64,000 nt of DNA, taken from assembly GCA_934654625.1 (NCBI GenBank), contig CAKUGM010000002.1, forward strand, positions 1-64,000, read 5' to 3'. A program made the translations under genes and the position numbers. The DNA is from an uncultured Collinsella sp. GTDB lineage: Bacteria; Actinomycetota; Coriobacteriia; Coriobacteriales; Coriobacteriaceae. The notes below the pieces were generated by a model, which was not told where the DNA came from, made no database searches, and saw only the letters and a list, made by a program, of their open reading frames with translations. Positions within the stretch are counted from its first letter, which is position 1, and every line of letters begins with the position of its first letter. This document shows positions 24,531 through 33,190 of the stretch, in pieces.

Positions 24531-26297
24531 ATGAAGCCTAAGCATCAGGCTATCGTCGCCGGACTCGCGCTTTCGCTCACGCTGGGCGTGGCGGCACCTA
24601 TCCCCATGCTTGCACAGACCGATACCGCGCAGCAGCAGGATGCCGTTGGCAATGCTGGCGCCGATCCCATCACCGATGTCGATGCGACGCAGCCCGCCCC
24701 TTCCGATTACGATCCTGCTGATGAATACTCGGAGGGCATGGGCGCCACTTCCATCATGACGCTCTCCTTTAATTCGGTCATGGCAACAAGTTCCTCGAGT
24801 TTGCAGCCCCTGGCGCTCTCTTCTGAGATGAAGTACTTTGCCGAAAACGAGAGCGGCAGCAATTACAATCTAGGCTTTAGCTATGGCGACGGCTATCACG
24901 CCATGGGTTTCTACCAGTTTGACCGCCGCTACGTGCTCGTCGACTTCATGCAGGAGTGCTACAACTACAATCCGCAGAAGTACAGCATGTTCAAAGCGGT
25001 CATCGACCGCGGTGGCGAGCTCAAACGCGATGCCGATAACGTGATTTACGACAAGAAGACCCGCAAGCTCACCGAGCTGGGCCAGCTTGCCGAGGACGCT
25101 TGGCATGCCGCGTACGCTGCCGATCCGCAGGAGTTCTCGGCCTTGCAGGATGCCTATGGATACCAGGAGTATTACCTGCCGGTCGAGGGCATCGTTCGCA
25201 AGTACGGGCTTGATCTTTCGGGCCGCGCGGATTGCCTCAAGGGCCTGTGCTGGGGCATGAGCAACCTGTTTGGCCAGGGCGGATGCCAAAAGTTCTTCAA
25301 GATGGCGAACCTTTCCAACGATATGACCGACGAGCAGGCGGTGAGCGCCATCTGCGATGCGCTGATCGACTACATGACCAACACGTCGACCAATCAATAC
25401 GCCAGCAGCTATGCGAATCGCTACAAACGCGAAAAGAAGACGTGCCTGGCTTATCTGGCACAGCATAAGGCTGAAGACGATGCGAACAAGGACACCGCGG
25501 GTTCGGGTTCCGGCACGGGTGCGGGCGCTGATTCCGGCTCGGACGCTGGTGCAGACGCGGGCTCCGGCAGCGGTTCCGGCACAGGTGCGGGTTCCGATAG
25601 CGGCGCGGGTTCGGGTTCTGGCTCGACCGATCAGCCGTCGCAAGGCGAAGGTGCGACGGGTGACAGCTCTTCTTCCACAGGCAGTGCCGTCACGACGCCT
25701 GCGGGTGGCAACACGAGCGCTCCCTCTACCGATGCAGGCACGGGGTCTTCCTCCTCGCCGAGTACGGGAGATAAGGCAGATGCCGATGGCGGCTCGACTT
25801 CGAACGGCGGTTCGACCTCAAATGCTCCGAGCAACGCCCCTTCAAACGGTGGTGCTGCCTCGAGCGGTTCTACAAATGCCGGGGGAGATTCCGCCGATGA
25901 TGCCGGGTCGGGTGACGACACCGCGACGGGCGGTGATGCTTCCGGCAACGGCACCCCTTCAACCGATGCGGGCACTGCGGGGTCGGGTTCCACGTCGGTG
26001 CCGAGCACGGGCGAGAAACCAGATATCGGCAAGGACAACGGCGATTCGAGCAAGGGTGACGCGCAAGATCAGAACCAGGGCGACAAAGGCACAAAGGGTC
26101 AAGGCGATGCCAAGGCGAGCGCTGATAAGGGTGCCGTAAAGGCGGATGATGCCGAGAAGCTCCCCGCAACAGCAGATGCCGGCACGATCGGTCTTATGGT
26201 CTCTGCGGCGCTTTCGGCCTCGGGCATCGGCGCCGTGGCGGTTGGCAAACGCCGCTCTGCCGAGAAGATTCCCTTTGAGGATGGCTTTAGAGGTTAA
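24531..26297 (+). CDS. Secreted, Gly/Ser-repeat surface protein with LPATA-type sorting signal
   Basis: A 588-residue protein beginning after GGGAGGAACC. Residues 1-29 are a signal peptide. A folded domain spans about 100-310 and contains EMKYFAENESGSNYNLGFSYGD and GYHAMGFYQFDRR, reminiscent of lysozyme-like or VgrG-related hydrolase regions with a candidate catalytic Glu, but I cannot assign a family. Residues about 320-500 are a Gly/Ser/Ala/Asp/Thr-rich wall-spanning stalk with many SGSG, GTGAG and STGDK-like units. The C-terminus has LPATADAG, a hydrophobic stretch and a KRRSAEK tail, which is a sortase-type signal with Ala instead of Gly at position five. Likely wall-anchored muralytic or adhesive protein. 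Confidence 0.8.
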   Translation: MKPKHQAIVAGLALSLTLGVAAPIPMLAQTDTAQQQDAVGNAGADPITDVDATQPAPSDYDPADEYSEGMGATSIMTLSFNSVMATSSSSLQPLALSSEMKYFAENESGSNYNLGFSYGDGYHAMGFYQFDRRYVLVDFMQECYNYNPQKYSMFKAVIDRGGELKRDADNVIYDKKTRKLTELGQLAEDAWHAAYAADPQEFSALQDAYGYQEYYLPVEGIVRKYGLDLSGRADCLKGLCWGMSNLFGQGGCQKFFKMANLSNDMTDEQAVSAICDALIDYMTNTSTNQYASSYANRYKREKKTCLAYLAQHKAEDDANKDTAGSGSGTGAGADSGSDAGADAGSGSGSGTGAGSDSGAGSGSGSTDQPSQGEGATGDSSSSTGSAVTTPAGGNTSAPSTDAGTGSSSSPSTGDKADADGGSTSNGGSTSNAPSNAPSNGGAASSGSTNAGGDSADDAGSGDDTATGGDASGNGTPSTDAGTAGSGSTSVPSTGEKPDIGKDNGDSSKGDAQDQNQGDKGTKGQGDAKASADKGAVKADDAEKLPATADAGTIGLMVSAALSASGIGAVAVGKRRSAEKIPFEDGFRG

Positions 26298-26328
26298 AGC
26301 ATTCATCTTGTAACAAACGAATTTGCGT

Positions 26329-26362
26329 GAAGCCGTGGCATCTGAGCTGCGGCTTCTTTTAT
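26329..26362 (+). terminator. Intrinsic terminator of the surface protein gene
   Basis: GAAGCCG and CGGCTTC form a 7-bp stem followed by TTTTATT. Confidence 0.75.
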
Positions 26363-26388
26363 TAGCCAGTCGGTTGTGCGACGTTTTT

Positions 26389-26440
26389 CTCCACTTAGCT
26401 AAAGTAATGCCTTGCGTCTTACACTCCACTCGGCTAAAGT
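26389..26440. promoter_or_regulatory. Paired operator-like direct repeats at the amino-acid ABC promoter
   Basis: CTCCACTTAGCTAAAGT (26389-26405) and CTCCACTCGGCTAAAGT (26424-26440) match at 15 of 17 positions and start 35 bp apart. Each is a near-palindrome of the form CACT-N7-AGTG. The second overlaps a possible -10 (TAAAGT, 26435-26440), whose -35 TTGCGT (26412-26417) is 17 nt upstream. This suggests a repressor site for the transporter genes. Confidence 0.55.
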
Positions 26441-26521
26441 GAAACGCGTTACAAAAGAGGCCGATGGGGTGCGCAGAGGGCGCAAGACCCGTTGGCATTG
26501 CGATGAGATTGAGGATTGCCT

Positions 26522-27376
26522 ATGAACAAGAAGCGCCTTATGGCCGTCATTGCGTGCGCGTTCGCGCTCGTTGCCGCCTTTGCCCTGGTTGGCTGTGGCG
26601 GCACTTCTTCCCAGACGGCAGGTTCCGCCGCAGGTTCCGCCGCTGCCGACAGCGACGGCTCCGTAGACATCAAGACCCTGACCGTGGGCTTTGACCAGTC
26701 CTATCCCCCGTATGGTTTCGTGGGCGACGACGGCGAGTTCACCGGTTTTGATATCGAGCTTGCCACCGAGGTCGCCAAGCGCTGCGGCTGGGAGCTCAAG
26801 CTCGAGCCCATCGACTGGGACGCCAAGGACAGCCTGCTTAATTCCGGTGCCATCAACTGCATCTGGAACGGCTTTACCATGGAGGGCCGTGAGGACGATT
26901 ACACCTTCTCCGATCCCTATATGCTCAACGGCCAGGTGGTCGTGGTCAAGAAGGATAGCGGCATCAAGAGCTTGGACGATCTTGCCGGCAAGACCGTCAT
27001 CACCCAGACCGATTCCGCTGCCGAGGACGTCTTGAACGGCGACAAGGCCGATCTTACCGCCACGTTCGCTTCGCTCGAGACCATCGGCGACTACAACACG
27101 GCCTTCATGCAGCTCGAATCCGGCGCTGTCGACGCAGTTGCCTGCGACCTCTCCATCGCTCAGTATCAGCTCTCTGCAAAGCCCGACGAGTACGTCCAGC
27201 TTGACGATATGCTCTCCGAAGAGCACTACGCTGTGGGCTTCAAGAAGGGTGACGATGCCCTTGCCGCCAAGGTCAACGAGACCCTGAAGGAAATGGACAA
27301 GGACGGCTTCATCAAGGACCTGTGCGAGAAGTACGCGGATTACGGCATCAGCTACGACAACTGGGTACTTGAGTAA
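26522..27376 (+). CDS. Amino-acid ABC transporter substrate-binding lipoprotein
   Basis: A 284-residue family-3 solute-binding protein. The signal peptide ends in a lipobox (ALVGC, Cys about residue 25), followed by a short Ser/Ala linker. The fold landmarks are LTVGFDQSYPPYGFVGDDGEFTGFDIE, GKTVITQTDSAAED and the hinge/end region GFIKDLCEKYADYGIS. It captures a polar amino acid outside the membrane and hands it to the permease encoded next. The ATG at 26522 is preferred over one two codons upstream because of GAGGAT spacing. Confidence 0.92.
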   Translation: MNKKRLMAVIACAFALVAAFALVGCGGTSSQTAGSAAGSAAADSDGSVDIKTLTVGFDQSYPPYGFVGDDGEFTGFDIELATEVAKRCGWELKLEPIDWDAKDSLLNSGAINCIWNGFTMEGREDDYTFSDPYMLNGQVVVVKKDSGIKSLDDLAGKTVITQTDSAAEDVLNGDKADLTATFASLETIGDYNTAFMQLESGAVDAVACDLSIAQYQLSAKPDEYVQLDDMLSEEHYAVGFKKGDDALAAKVNETLKEMDKDGFIKDLCEKYADYGISYDNWVLE

Positions 27377-27484
27377 GGATTGCTTCATTCGGGGCGCTCG
27401 CTTGAGCGCCCCGTAATGGGTGGACAGCGCTCCCGATGCCGGCTGGTCGGCATCGGGAGTTGCGTGTCTATAGAAAGGTAGAGC

Positions 27485-28138
27485 ATGGATATCACAACGA
27501 TGTCGGGAATGCTGCTCTCGGGTTTTGGTACGACGCTGCAGATTTTTGTGTTGACGCTCGTGGGGTCGATTCCCCTGGCGGTGCCCGTGGCGCTTGCGCG
27601 CATGAGTAAGATTCGTCCGCTCGCGCTGCTCGCGCGCGTCTATATCTCCGTTATGCGCGGTACGCCGCTGATGCTGCAGATGTTTGCCATCTATTTTGCG
27701 CCGTACTATGTGTTTGGTATTCGTCTGACGCCGGATTCCAAATGGTATGCGTGCATCTTTGCCTTCATCATCAACTATGCTGCCTATTTTGCCGAGATCT
27801 ATCGTTCCGGCATCCAGTCCATCCCGCGCGGCCAGTACGAGGCGGCCGAGGTGCTGGGCTACACCAAGGTGCAGACGTTTTTCCGCATCGTGCTGCCGCA
27901 GGTGGTCAAGCGTATCCTGCCGGCTATGGGCAACGAAGTGATCACCTTGGTCAAGGACACATCGCTCGCCTTTGCGATTGGTGTGGCCGAGATGTTCTCG
28001 ACCGCCAAGGCGCTCGTCGCCTCTCAGGTGAGCATGATGCCGTTTGCCATCTCCGCGGCGTTCTACTGGGTCTTCAACTTCTTGGTTGAGGTTCTCATGG
28101 GCGCGCTGGAGAAAAAGCTCGATTATTACCACGACTGA
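27485..28138 (+). CDS. Amino-acid ABC transporter permease
   Basis: A 217-residue HisM/GlnP-type permease with five predicted membrane helices. The EAA loop coupling to the ATPase reads QYEAAEVLGYTKVQTFFRIVLPQ, placing the conserved EAA--G. The start follows AAAGG at 6 nt. The 108-nt gap from the binding-protein gene contains a hairpin (CCCGATGCCGG...CCGGCATCGGG type) that may reduce downstream expression relative to the binding protein, as is common in such operons. Confidence 0.93.
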   Translation: MDITTMSGMLLSGFGTTLQIFVLTLVGSIPLAVPVALARMSKIRPLALLARVYISVMRGTPLMLQMFAIYFAPYYVFGIRLTPDSKWYACIFAFIINYAAYFAEIYRSGIQSIPRGQYEAAEVLGYTKVQTFFRIVLPQVVKRILPAMGNEVITLVKDTSLAFAIGVAEMFSTAKALVASQVSMMPFAISAAFYWVFNFLVEVLMGALEKKLDYYHD

Positions 28139-28150
28139 TAGGGGGTAACG

Positions 28151-28933
28151 ATGACCGATTCCAATCGCTGCGCGGCTCCCGTCTTTTCGATGGAGCATGT
28201 GAGTAAATCCTTTGGCAAGACCTGCGTTTTGCGCGATATCTCGCTTTCTGTGCGTCCCGGCGAGGCCGTGGCCATCATCGGACCCTCGGGTGGCGGCAAG
28301 TCGACGCTTTTGCGCTGTGCCACCACGCTCGAGACTATCGATGCGGGTTCGCTGCGCTATGGCGACCTAACGGTCGCCTCTTCTAAGGACGGCGTTGTCT
28401 CGTATGCCAAGGGTGCCGACTTGCGTGCGGCGAAGAGCCGCTTTGGCCTGGTATTCCAGGGCTATAACCTCTTTCCGCACATGACGGTGATGCGCAATAT
28501 CTGCGATGCTCCCATCGCGGTGCAAAAGCGTCCGCGCGCAGAGGTGGAGGCGCAGGCCCAGGCGCTTATCGCCAAGATGGGCCTTGCGGGCTGCGAGAAC
28601 AAGGTCCCGTGCCAGCTTTCCGGCGGCCAGCAGCAGCGCGCGAGTATCGCCCGCGCTCTGTGTCTCAATCCCGACATCCTCTTTTTCGACGAGCCTACGA
28701 GCGCGCTCGATCCCGAGTTGACGGGCGAGGTGCTCAAGGTGATTCGCCAGTTGGCGGCTGAGGACACGACGATGATCATCGTCACGCACGAGATGGCTTT
28801 CGCTCGCGATGTCGCTGACCGCGTGGTCTTTATGGACGGCGGCCTGATCGTGGAGGAGGGAACGCCCGCCGAGGTACTGGGCGCCCCGCAGCACGAGCGC
28901 ACGCGCGCGTTCCTTTCGCGCTATAGCGGATAG
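28151..28933 (+). CDS. Amino-acid ABC transporter ATP-binding protein
   Basis: A 260-residue GlnQ-type ATPase. Walker A is GPSGGGKST, the Q-loop is LVFQGYNLFPHM, the signature is LSGGQQQRAS, Walker B is ILFFDEPTSALD and the H-loop is VTHEM. There is a 15-residue insertion after the second strand (VASSKDGVVSYAKGADLRAA). It lies 12 nt after the permease, completing a binding-protein/permease/ATPase set in which the permease would act as a homodimer. Confidence 0.94.
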   Translation: MTDSNRCAAPVFSMEHVSKSFGKTCVLRDISLSVRPGEAVAIIGPSGGGKSTLLRCATTLETIDAGSLRYGDLTVASSKDGVVSYAKGADLRAAKSRFGLVFQGYNLFPHMTVMRNICDAPIAVQKRPRAEVEAQAQALIAKMGLAGCENKVPCQLSGGQQQRASIARALCLNPDILFFDEPTSALDPELTGEVLKVIRQLAAEDTTMIIVTHEMAFARDVADRVVFMDGGLIVEEGTPAEVLGAPQHERTRAFLSRYSG

Positions 28934-29048
28934 CGCGATCGTAAGATACGCTTCGAGGACGGTGCGGTGACGCTAAACGTTGCCGCCCCGTTTGTCATTC
29001 ACTGGTATCATGGGCACCAGATTCGCTCGCAACCGAAGGGAGCTTCGC

Positions 29049-29732
29049 ATGGAGGCTTACAAGCAAGAGTTCATCAAGTTCATGGTCGAGTCCGACGTGC
29101 TCAAGTTTGGCGAGTTCACGCTCAAGAGCGGCCGTCAGTCGCCGTTCTTCATGAACGCCGGCGCCTATGTGACGGGCAGCCAGCTCAAGCGTTTGGGCGA
29201 GTACTACGCTCAGGCCATCCACGATAATTTCGGCGACGACTTCGACGTGCTGTTCGGGCCCGCCTACAAAGGCATTCCCCTGGCCGTGGTAACTGCTATC
29301 GCCTATCACGAGCTGTACGGCAAAGAGGTCAAGTACTGCTGCGACCGCAAGGAGGCCAAAGATCACGGCGCCGACAAGGGCAACCTGCTGGGTTATGAGC
29401 CCAAGGACGGCGACCGCGTGGTGATGGTCGAGGACGTGACCACTTCCGGCAAGTCCATCGACGAGACCTATCCCAAGGTCACCGCTGCTGCCGATGTTGA
29501 GATTCGCGGACTGATCGTCTCCCTCAACCGCATGGAGGTGGGCAAGGGCGGCGTTACCACGGCTCAGAAGGAGATCGAGGCCAAGTACGGCTTCCCTGTG
29601 GCAAGCATCGTTTCGATGGACGAGGTCGTCGAGGTGCTCTACAACCATGAGGTCGACGGCAAGGTGGTTATCGACGATACCCTCAAGGCTGCTATCGACG
29701 CGTATTACGAGCAGTACGGCGCCAAGGAGTAG
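29049..29732 (+). CDS. pyrE: Orotate phosphoribosyltransferase
   Basis: A 227-residue PyrE converting orotate and PRPP to OMP in pyrimidine synthesis. The PRPP-binding signature VVMVEDVTTSGKS is complete, FTLKSGRQSPFFMNAG is the N-terminal substrate region, and DRKEAKDHG is the flexible catalytic loop with Lys and His. The ATG at 29049 follows GGGAG by 6 nt. A TGGTATCAT extended -10 at about 29000-29012 is a plausible promoter. No other pyr genes are nearby. Confidence 0.95.
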   Translation: MEAYKQEFIKFMVESDVLKFGEFTLKSGRQSPFFMNAGAYVTGSQLKRLGEYYAQAIHDNFGDDFDVLFGPAYKGIPLAVVTAIAYHELYGKEVKYCCDRKEAKDHGADKGNLLGYEPKDGDRVVMVEDVTTSGKSIDETYPKVTAAADVEIRGLIVSLNRMEVGKGGVTTAQKEIEAKYGFPVASIVSMDEVVEVLYNHEVDGKVVIDDTLKAAIDAYYEQYGAKE

Positions 29733-29763
29733 CATCCCCGCGTGCTGTCAATTGCGTTTTGAG

Positions 29764-29797
29764 CGGACGCTCCGTATTCGGGGCGTTCGTTTTTTTC
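29764..29797 (+). terminator. Intrinsic terminator of pyrE
   Basis: GCGGACGCTCCG pairs with CGGGGCGTTCGT (G-U pairs included) and is followed by seven Ts. Confidence 0.8.
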
Positions 29798-29954
29798 ATG
29801 CTCCGGTAAGGGACGACGCCGTTCCTCGAATAATGGGGGGGGCGGGGCTTGCAATGACCTGCGGTCTGATATGCTCAAGCTGTTGTGCAAAATGGGCTTG
29901 GGGGGAAACATGGCGAATGTCATGGCCGGCCCGCGACCACGTTCGGAGGAACTG

Positions 29955-30527
29955 ATGAAGAAGAAACTCACGACGCTCGCGCTCGTCTTGTTCGCCGCGC
30001 TGAGCATGCTCGCGCTGTGCGCTTGCAACAGCGGCCCCTCGGCGGAGGAGGTCATTCGAGAGGGCCTCTCCGAAGAGTTCGACATGATCGTCAACAGGAA
30101 GGGTGACGATTGGGATGAGATGATCAGCGATATCGAGGAGCAAGCTGACCTCTCTACGTTTGGCATCGATGCCGAGGAGTTTGTCAACACCTTGTTCGAT
30201 GGCTTTGATTACGAGATCACCTCGGTTGATGTCGACGAGGATAACGATACCGCCATGGCTCACGTGACGCTCACCGCCAAGTCCATGAAGGACGTGATGG
30301 ATGCCCTTGAGAGTGCAGCCAATGATTTCATGAATGATCCTGCCAACTATGAGGGCCTTAGCGAGGATGAAATCTACAAGAAGGTTGGCGAGTTGATGAT
30401 GGACGCCATTCGTGGCGTTGAGACGCGCGAGATCGATGTGGATCTTGAGTGCGAGCGCGACGAGGACGGCAACTGGACCGAGTCCGATAGCGTTGAGGAT
30501 GAGATTACCAACGCTCTGCTGAGCTAA
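29955..30527 (+). CDS. Hypothetical lipoprotein
   Basis: A 190-residue protein with a lipoprotein signal peptide (MKKKLTTLALVLFAALSMLALCAC, lipidated Cys about residue 25). The mature part is acidic and begins with helical EEVIREGLSEEFD; a likely NTF2-like or cystatin-like fold is suggested by the repeated beta segment YEITSVDVDEDNDTAMAHVTL. Similar short lipoproteins are common in Coriobacteriia, but I do not recognise a family. The ATG follows GGAGG by 5 nt. It has its own terminator. Confidence 0.8.
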   Translation: MKKKLTTLALVLFAALSMLALCACNSGPSAEEVIREGLSEEFDMIVNRKGDDWDEMISDIEEQADLSTFGIDAEEFVNTLFDGFDYEITSVDVDEDNDTAMAHVTLTAKSMKDVMDALESAANDFMNDPANYEGLSEDEIYKKVGELMMDAIRGVETREIDVDLECERDEDGNWTESDSVEDEITNALLS

Positions 30528-30550
30528 TCGACAAACGATAGCTTGCTTTT

Positions 30551-30583
30551 AGGGGTCGGGAGTAATTCCCGGCCCCTTTTTGG
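30551..30583 (+). terminator. Intrinsic terminator of the lipoprotein gene
   Basis: AGGGGTCGGG pairs with CCCGGCCCCT (one G-U), followed by TTTTT. Confidence 0.88.
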
Positions 30584-30984
30584 TTGAAACGAAAACGAAA
30601 CCCATCAACAACTCGAAAGATAAGAGCGTAAAACCGAAAGTAAGGGGTTGTTAAGCGCAGGCTGGGACGACGACTACGTTTGAGCAGGGGACATGGCGTG
30701 GGTGCGTGAGGGGCGTCCGGCTGCGCGGTTTTGATCGGCATGGAGACGTATGCTTCTATGAAACGGTTAGGAAACAATTCAAGCCCAGCTTGACTTCATC
30801 GAGCTAAAGCGTAGACTGCATTAATGCAACGTAGGGAGATGGGAATTCCACAGGAGCCCATCACTTTGTAGAGGAATGCCACAGCATGTTTGTTAGCCAG
30901 CTACACATTATTAGCGTGATCATTATTTAGCGCGGGTTGGCGATAAACAGTCAGCCCGTGCCAGATGCGGGCGGCTGATAAAAG
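30584..30984 (+). other. Non-coding region upstream of cstA
   Basis: About 400 nt without a supportable gene, flanked on both sides by plus-strand terminators. It contains a small hairpin (GCCCG 30954-30958 with CGGGC 30968-30972) just before the second terminator. It may be a leader or a separate small transcript. No known riboswitch signature was recognised. Confidence 0.4.
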
Positions 30985-31026
30985 ACGAGGGCCGTCGAAT
31001 CGAAAATCGACGGCCCTCGTTTTTTA
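30985..31026 (+). terminator. Strong terminator/attenuator 44 nt before cstA
   Basis: A perfect 14-bp stem (30985-30998 with 31007-31020) is followed by TTTTTT. No gene ends in the preceding 400 nt, so it ends either an RNA starting in the gap or the cstA leader. Confidence 0.85.
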
Positions 31027-31069
31027 TCGAAATCGAAAGTGTTGGGGAGACCTCAGAAGGAAGGATAGT

Positions 31070-32968
31070 ATGAACGGAGTTGTAGTCATGCTCGTGTGCG
31101 CGGCGGTTCTCGCCTGCGGCTATCTCGGGTATGGACGCTGGCTGGCCAATAAGTGGGGCGTCGACAAGGAGGTCCTCACTCCCGCCAAGCGCATGAAGGA
31201 CGGCAAGAACTTCTCGCCCGTCTCTGCATTCACCGCATTCTCGCACCAGTTCAGCTCGATCTGCGGCGCAGGCCCCGTCACGGGTACCATCGTGGCCATG
31301 GCCTTTGGCTGGCTGCCCGTCGTGCTGTGGGTGCTCGTCGGCGGCATCTTCTTTGGCGCCGTGCATGACTTCGGTGCCCTGTATGCCTCGATGAAGAACA
31401 ACGGCAAGTCGCTGGCTCAGCTCATCGAGAAGTACATCGGCAAGACCGGCCGTCGCCTGTTCCTGCTGTTCTGCTGGCTGTTCTGCATCATCGTCATCGC
31501 TGCCTTCACCGACATGGTGTGCGGTACGTTCAAGTTCACCCCGGTCATGGGCGCTGATGGCGTGGCTACCGCTGCCATCGACTTCACCAAGTCCTATGCC
31601 GCCGGTTGCGCTGGCACCATCTCCATCCTCTTCACCTTTGTTGCTATCGCCTTTGGCTATGCCCAGAAGAAGTTCAACCTCACCGGTGCTGCCGAGTTCG
31701 CGACCGGCGTTGTGCTGATGGTTCTCATGTTTGCCGTGGGCATGCAGTTCCCGGTGTATCTCGACAAGTTCCAGTGGTTCGCCGTCGTTATGGTCTACCT
31801 GGTCTTTGCCGGCGCTATGCCCATCAGCGTGCTCAAGACCCCGCGTGACTACCTCACCTCGATCATGATGATCGTTATGATTGTCTGTGCCGTGCTGGGC
31901 ATCTTCGTCCTGGGCGCTCAGGGCCAGGCCACGATGACCGCCCCCGTCTTCACCGGGTTCTCCACCGCTTCCGGCATGATGTTCCCCATCCTGTTCGTCT
32001 CCGTTGCCTGCGGCGCGCTTTCCGGCTTCCACAGCCTCGTGTCTTCCGGCACTTCCTCCAAGCAGGTCGAGAAGGAGGCCGACGCCGTCAAGGTTGGCTA
32101 CGGCGCCATGATCGTCGAGTCCTTCGTGGGCATCCTCGCCATCGTCGTTGCCGGCATCATGTTCTCTTCGATGAACACCGCCGGTACCGGTACCGTGAAC
32201 GTGGCCAATGGCGGCCTCGCTTCCACCCCGTTCCAGATCTTCGCCGCCGGCATCGCCCGCGGTATGACGTCCTTTGGCGTCGATCAGACCGTCGCCACTG
32301 TCTTTATGACCATGAACGTCTCGGCGCTCGCCCTCACTTCGCTTGACGCCGTCGCTCGTATCGCCCGTACCTCGTTCTCCGAGTTCTTCGCCAAGACCAA
32401 CGACGCTCTGGCCATCAATGCCAAGACCGGCGTCATGAAGGTCCTGGGCAACCCCTGGTTCGCCACCGTTGTGACCCTGCTTCCGGGCCTTGCCCTCGCC
32501 TTTGGCGGTTATGCCAACATTTGGCCGCTGTTCGGTGCTTCCAACCAGCTGCTCGGTGGCATGACCATGATCACCCTCGCCGTGTTCTGCAGGTGCACCG
32601 GCCGCAAGGGTTGGATGCTCTACGTGCCCGTGGCATTCCTGCTGGTCTGCACCTTCACCTCTTTGGTGCAGAGCGCCCTGGGCTGTGTGGCCGCCATCCA
32701 GGCGTACGGTCTGTTTGGCTCGATCCCGGCAGCAACCGCCGGTGCCGCCGCGACTCCCGTGCTTGCCACCAAGGGCCTTCAGCTGCTCTTTGCCGTGCTG
32801 CTGATGGTTCTGGGCCTGATCGTTGCCGTGAACTGCCTTAAGGAGTTCTTCGGCAAGGAGGCCGGCTCCCTGCCCGACGAGGAGCCCGAGTGGACCGAGA
32901 TGGGCCGTGCCGAGTATGGCCGCGCTTCCGTCGAGGCTCCCGCCGATGGAGCTGCCCAGAACGCCTAA
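31070..32968 (+). CDS. cstA: Carbon starvation protein CstA-type peptide/pyruvate transporter
   Basis: A 632-residue polytopic membrane protein with about 16 helices. CstA family members import peptides or pyruvate (BtsT). Landmarks: GYGRWLANKWGVD near the N-terminus, FSPVSAFTAFSHQFSSICGAGPVTG, VHDFGALYASMK, the FPILFVSVACGALSGFHSLVSSGTSSKQ segment and the late WPLFGASNQLLGGM. The start at 31070 follows GAAGGAAGG and gives the family N-terminus. The codons are strongly optimised, suggesting high expression. The terminator shortly upstream suggests attenuation. Confidence 0.93.
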   Translation: MNGVVVMLVCAAVLACGYLGYGRWLANKWGVDKEVLTPAKRMKDGKNFSPVSAFTAFSHQFSSICGAGPVTGTIVAMAFGWLPVVLWVLVGGIFFGAVHDFGALYASMKNNGKSLAQLIEKYIGKTGRRLFLLFCWLFCIIVIAAFTDMVCGTFKFTPVMGADGVATAAIDFTKSYAAGCAGTISILFTFVAIAFGYAQKKFNLTGAAEFATGVVLMVLMFAVGMQFPVYLDKFQWFAVVMVYLVFAGAMPISVLKTPRDYLTSIMMIVMIVCAVLGIFVLGAQGQATMTAPVFTGFSTASGMMFPILFVSVACGALSGFHSLVSSGTSSKQVEKEADAVKVGYGAMIVESFVGILAIVVAGIMFSSMNTAGTGTVNVANGGLASTPFQIFAAGIARGMTSFGVDQTVATVFMTMNVSALALTSLDAVARIARTSFSEFFAKTNDALAINAKTGVMKVLGNPWFATVVTLLPGLALAFGGYANIWPLFGASNQLLGGMTMITLAVFCRCTGRKGWMLYVPVAFLLVCTFTSLVQSALGCVAAIQAYGLFGSIPAATAGAAATPVLATKGLQLLFAVLLMVLGLIVAVNCLKEFFGKEAGSLPDEEPEWTEMGRAEYGRASVEAPADGAAQNA

Positions 32969-33006
32969 TCGCGCCCGAGCGCATCTGTCGCACATATCGT
33001 CACATT

Positions 33007-33046
33007 CGCCCGAGTGCTCTGCAGCCGCACTCGGGCGTTTTTGTTT
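33007..33046 (+). terminator. Intrinsic terminator of cstA
   Basis: CGCCCGAGTGC and GCACTCGGGCG form an 11-bp perfect stem followed by TTTTTGTTTT. Confidence 0.92.
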
Positions 33047-33190
33047 TGATGCTGGCTGGCGCTGCGGAGCGCATGCGTTTTTACCGCCTTGACGTGCCGT
33101 ACTCCGCGTGGAATCGGCCCGGCAAGAAGCCTCGCCCCGTTTCCATGGGGTACCATACAGACGTTTGTGTTTGTAATCGAGGAGGCTTGT

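Noticed and set aside
25490-26010. CRISPR-like or minisatellite array in the Gly/Ser stalk
   Set aside because: Repeats are irregular codon-level Gly/Ser/Ala/Asp units within one reading frame, with no spacers of constant length.
30923-32995. Long minus-strand frame (690 codons) opposite cstA
   Set aside because: It is rich in Gly/His/Glu with no recognisable domain, while the plus strand encodes CstA with optimised codons.
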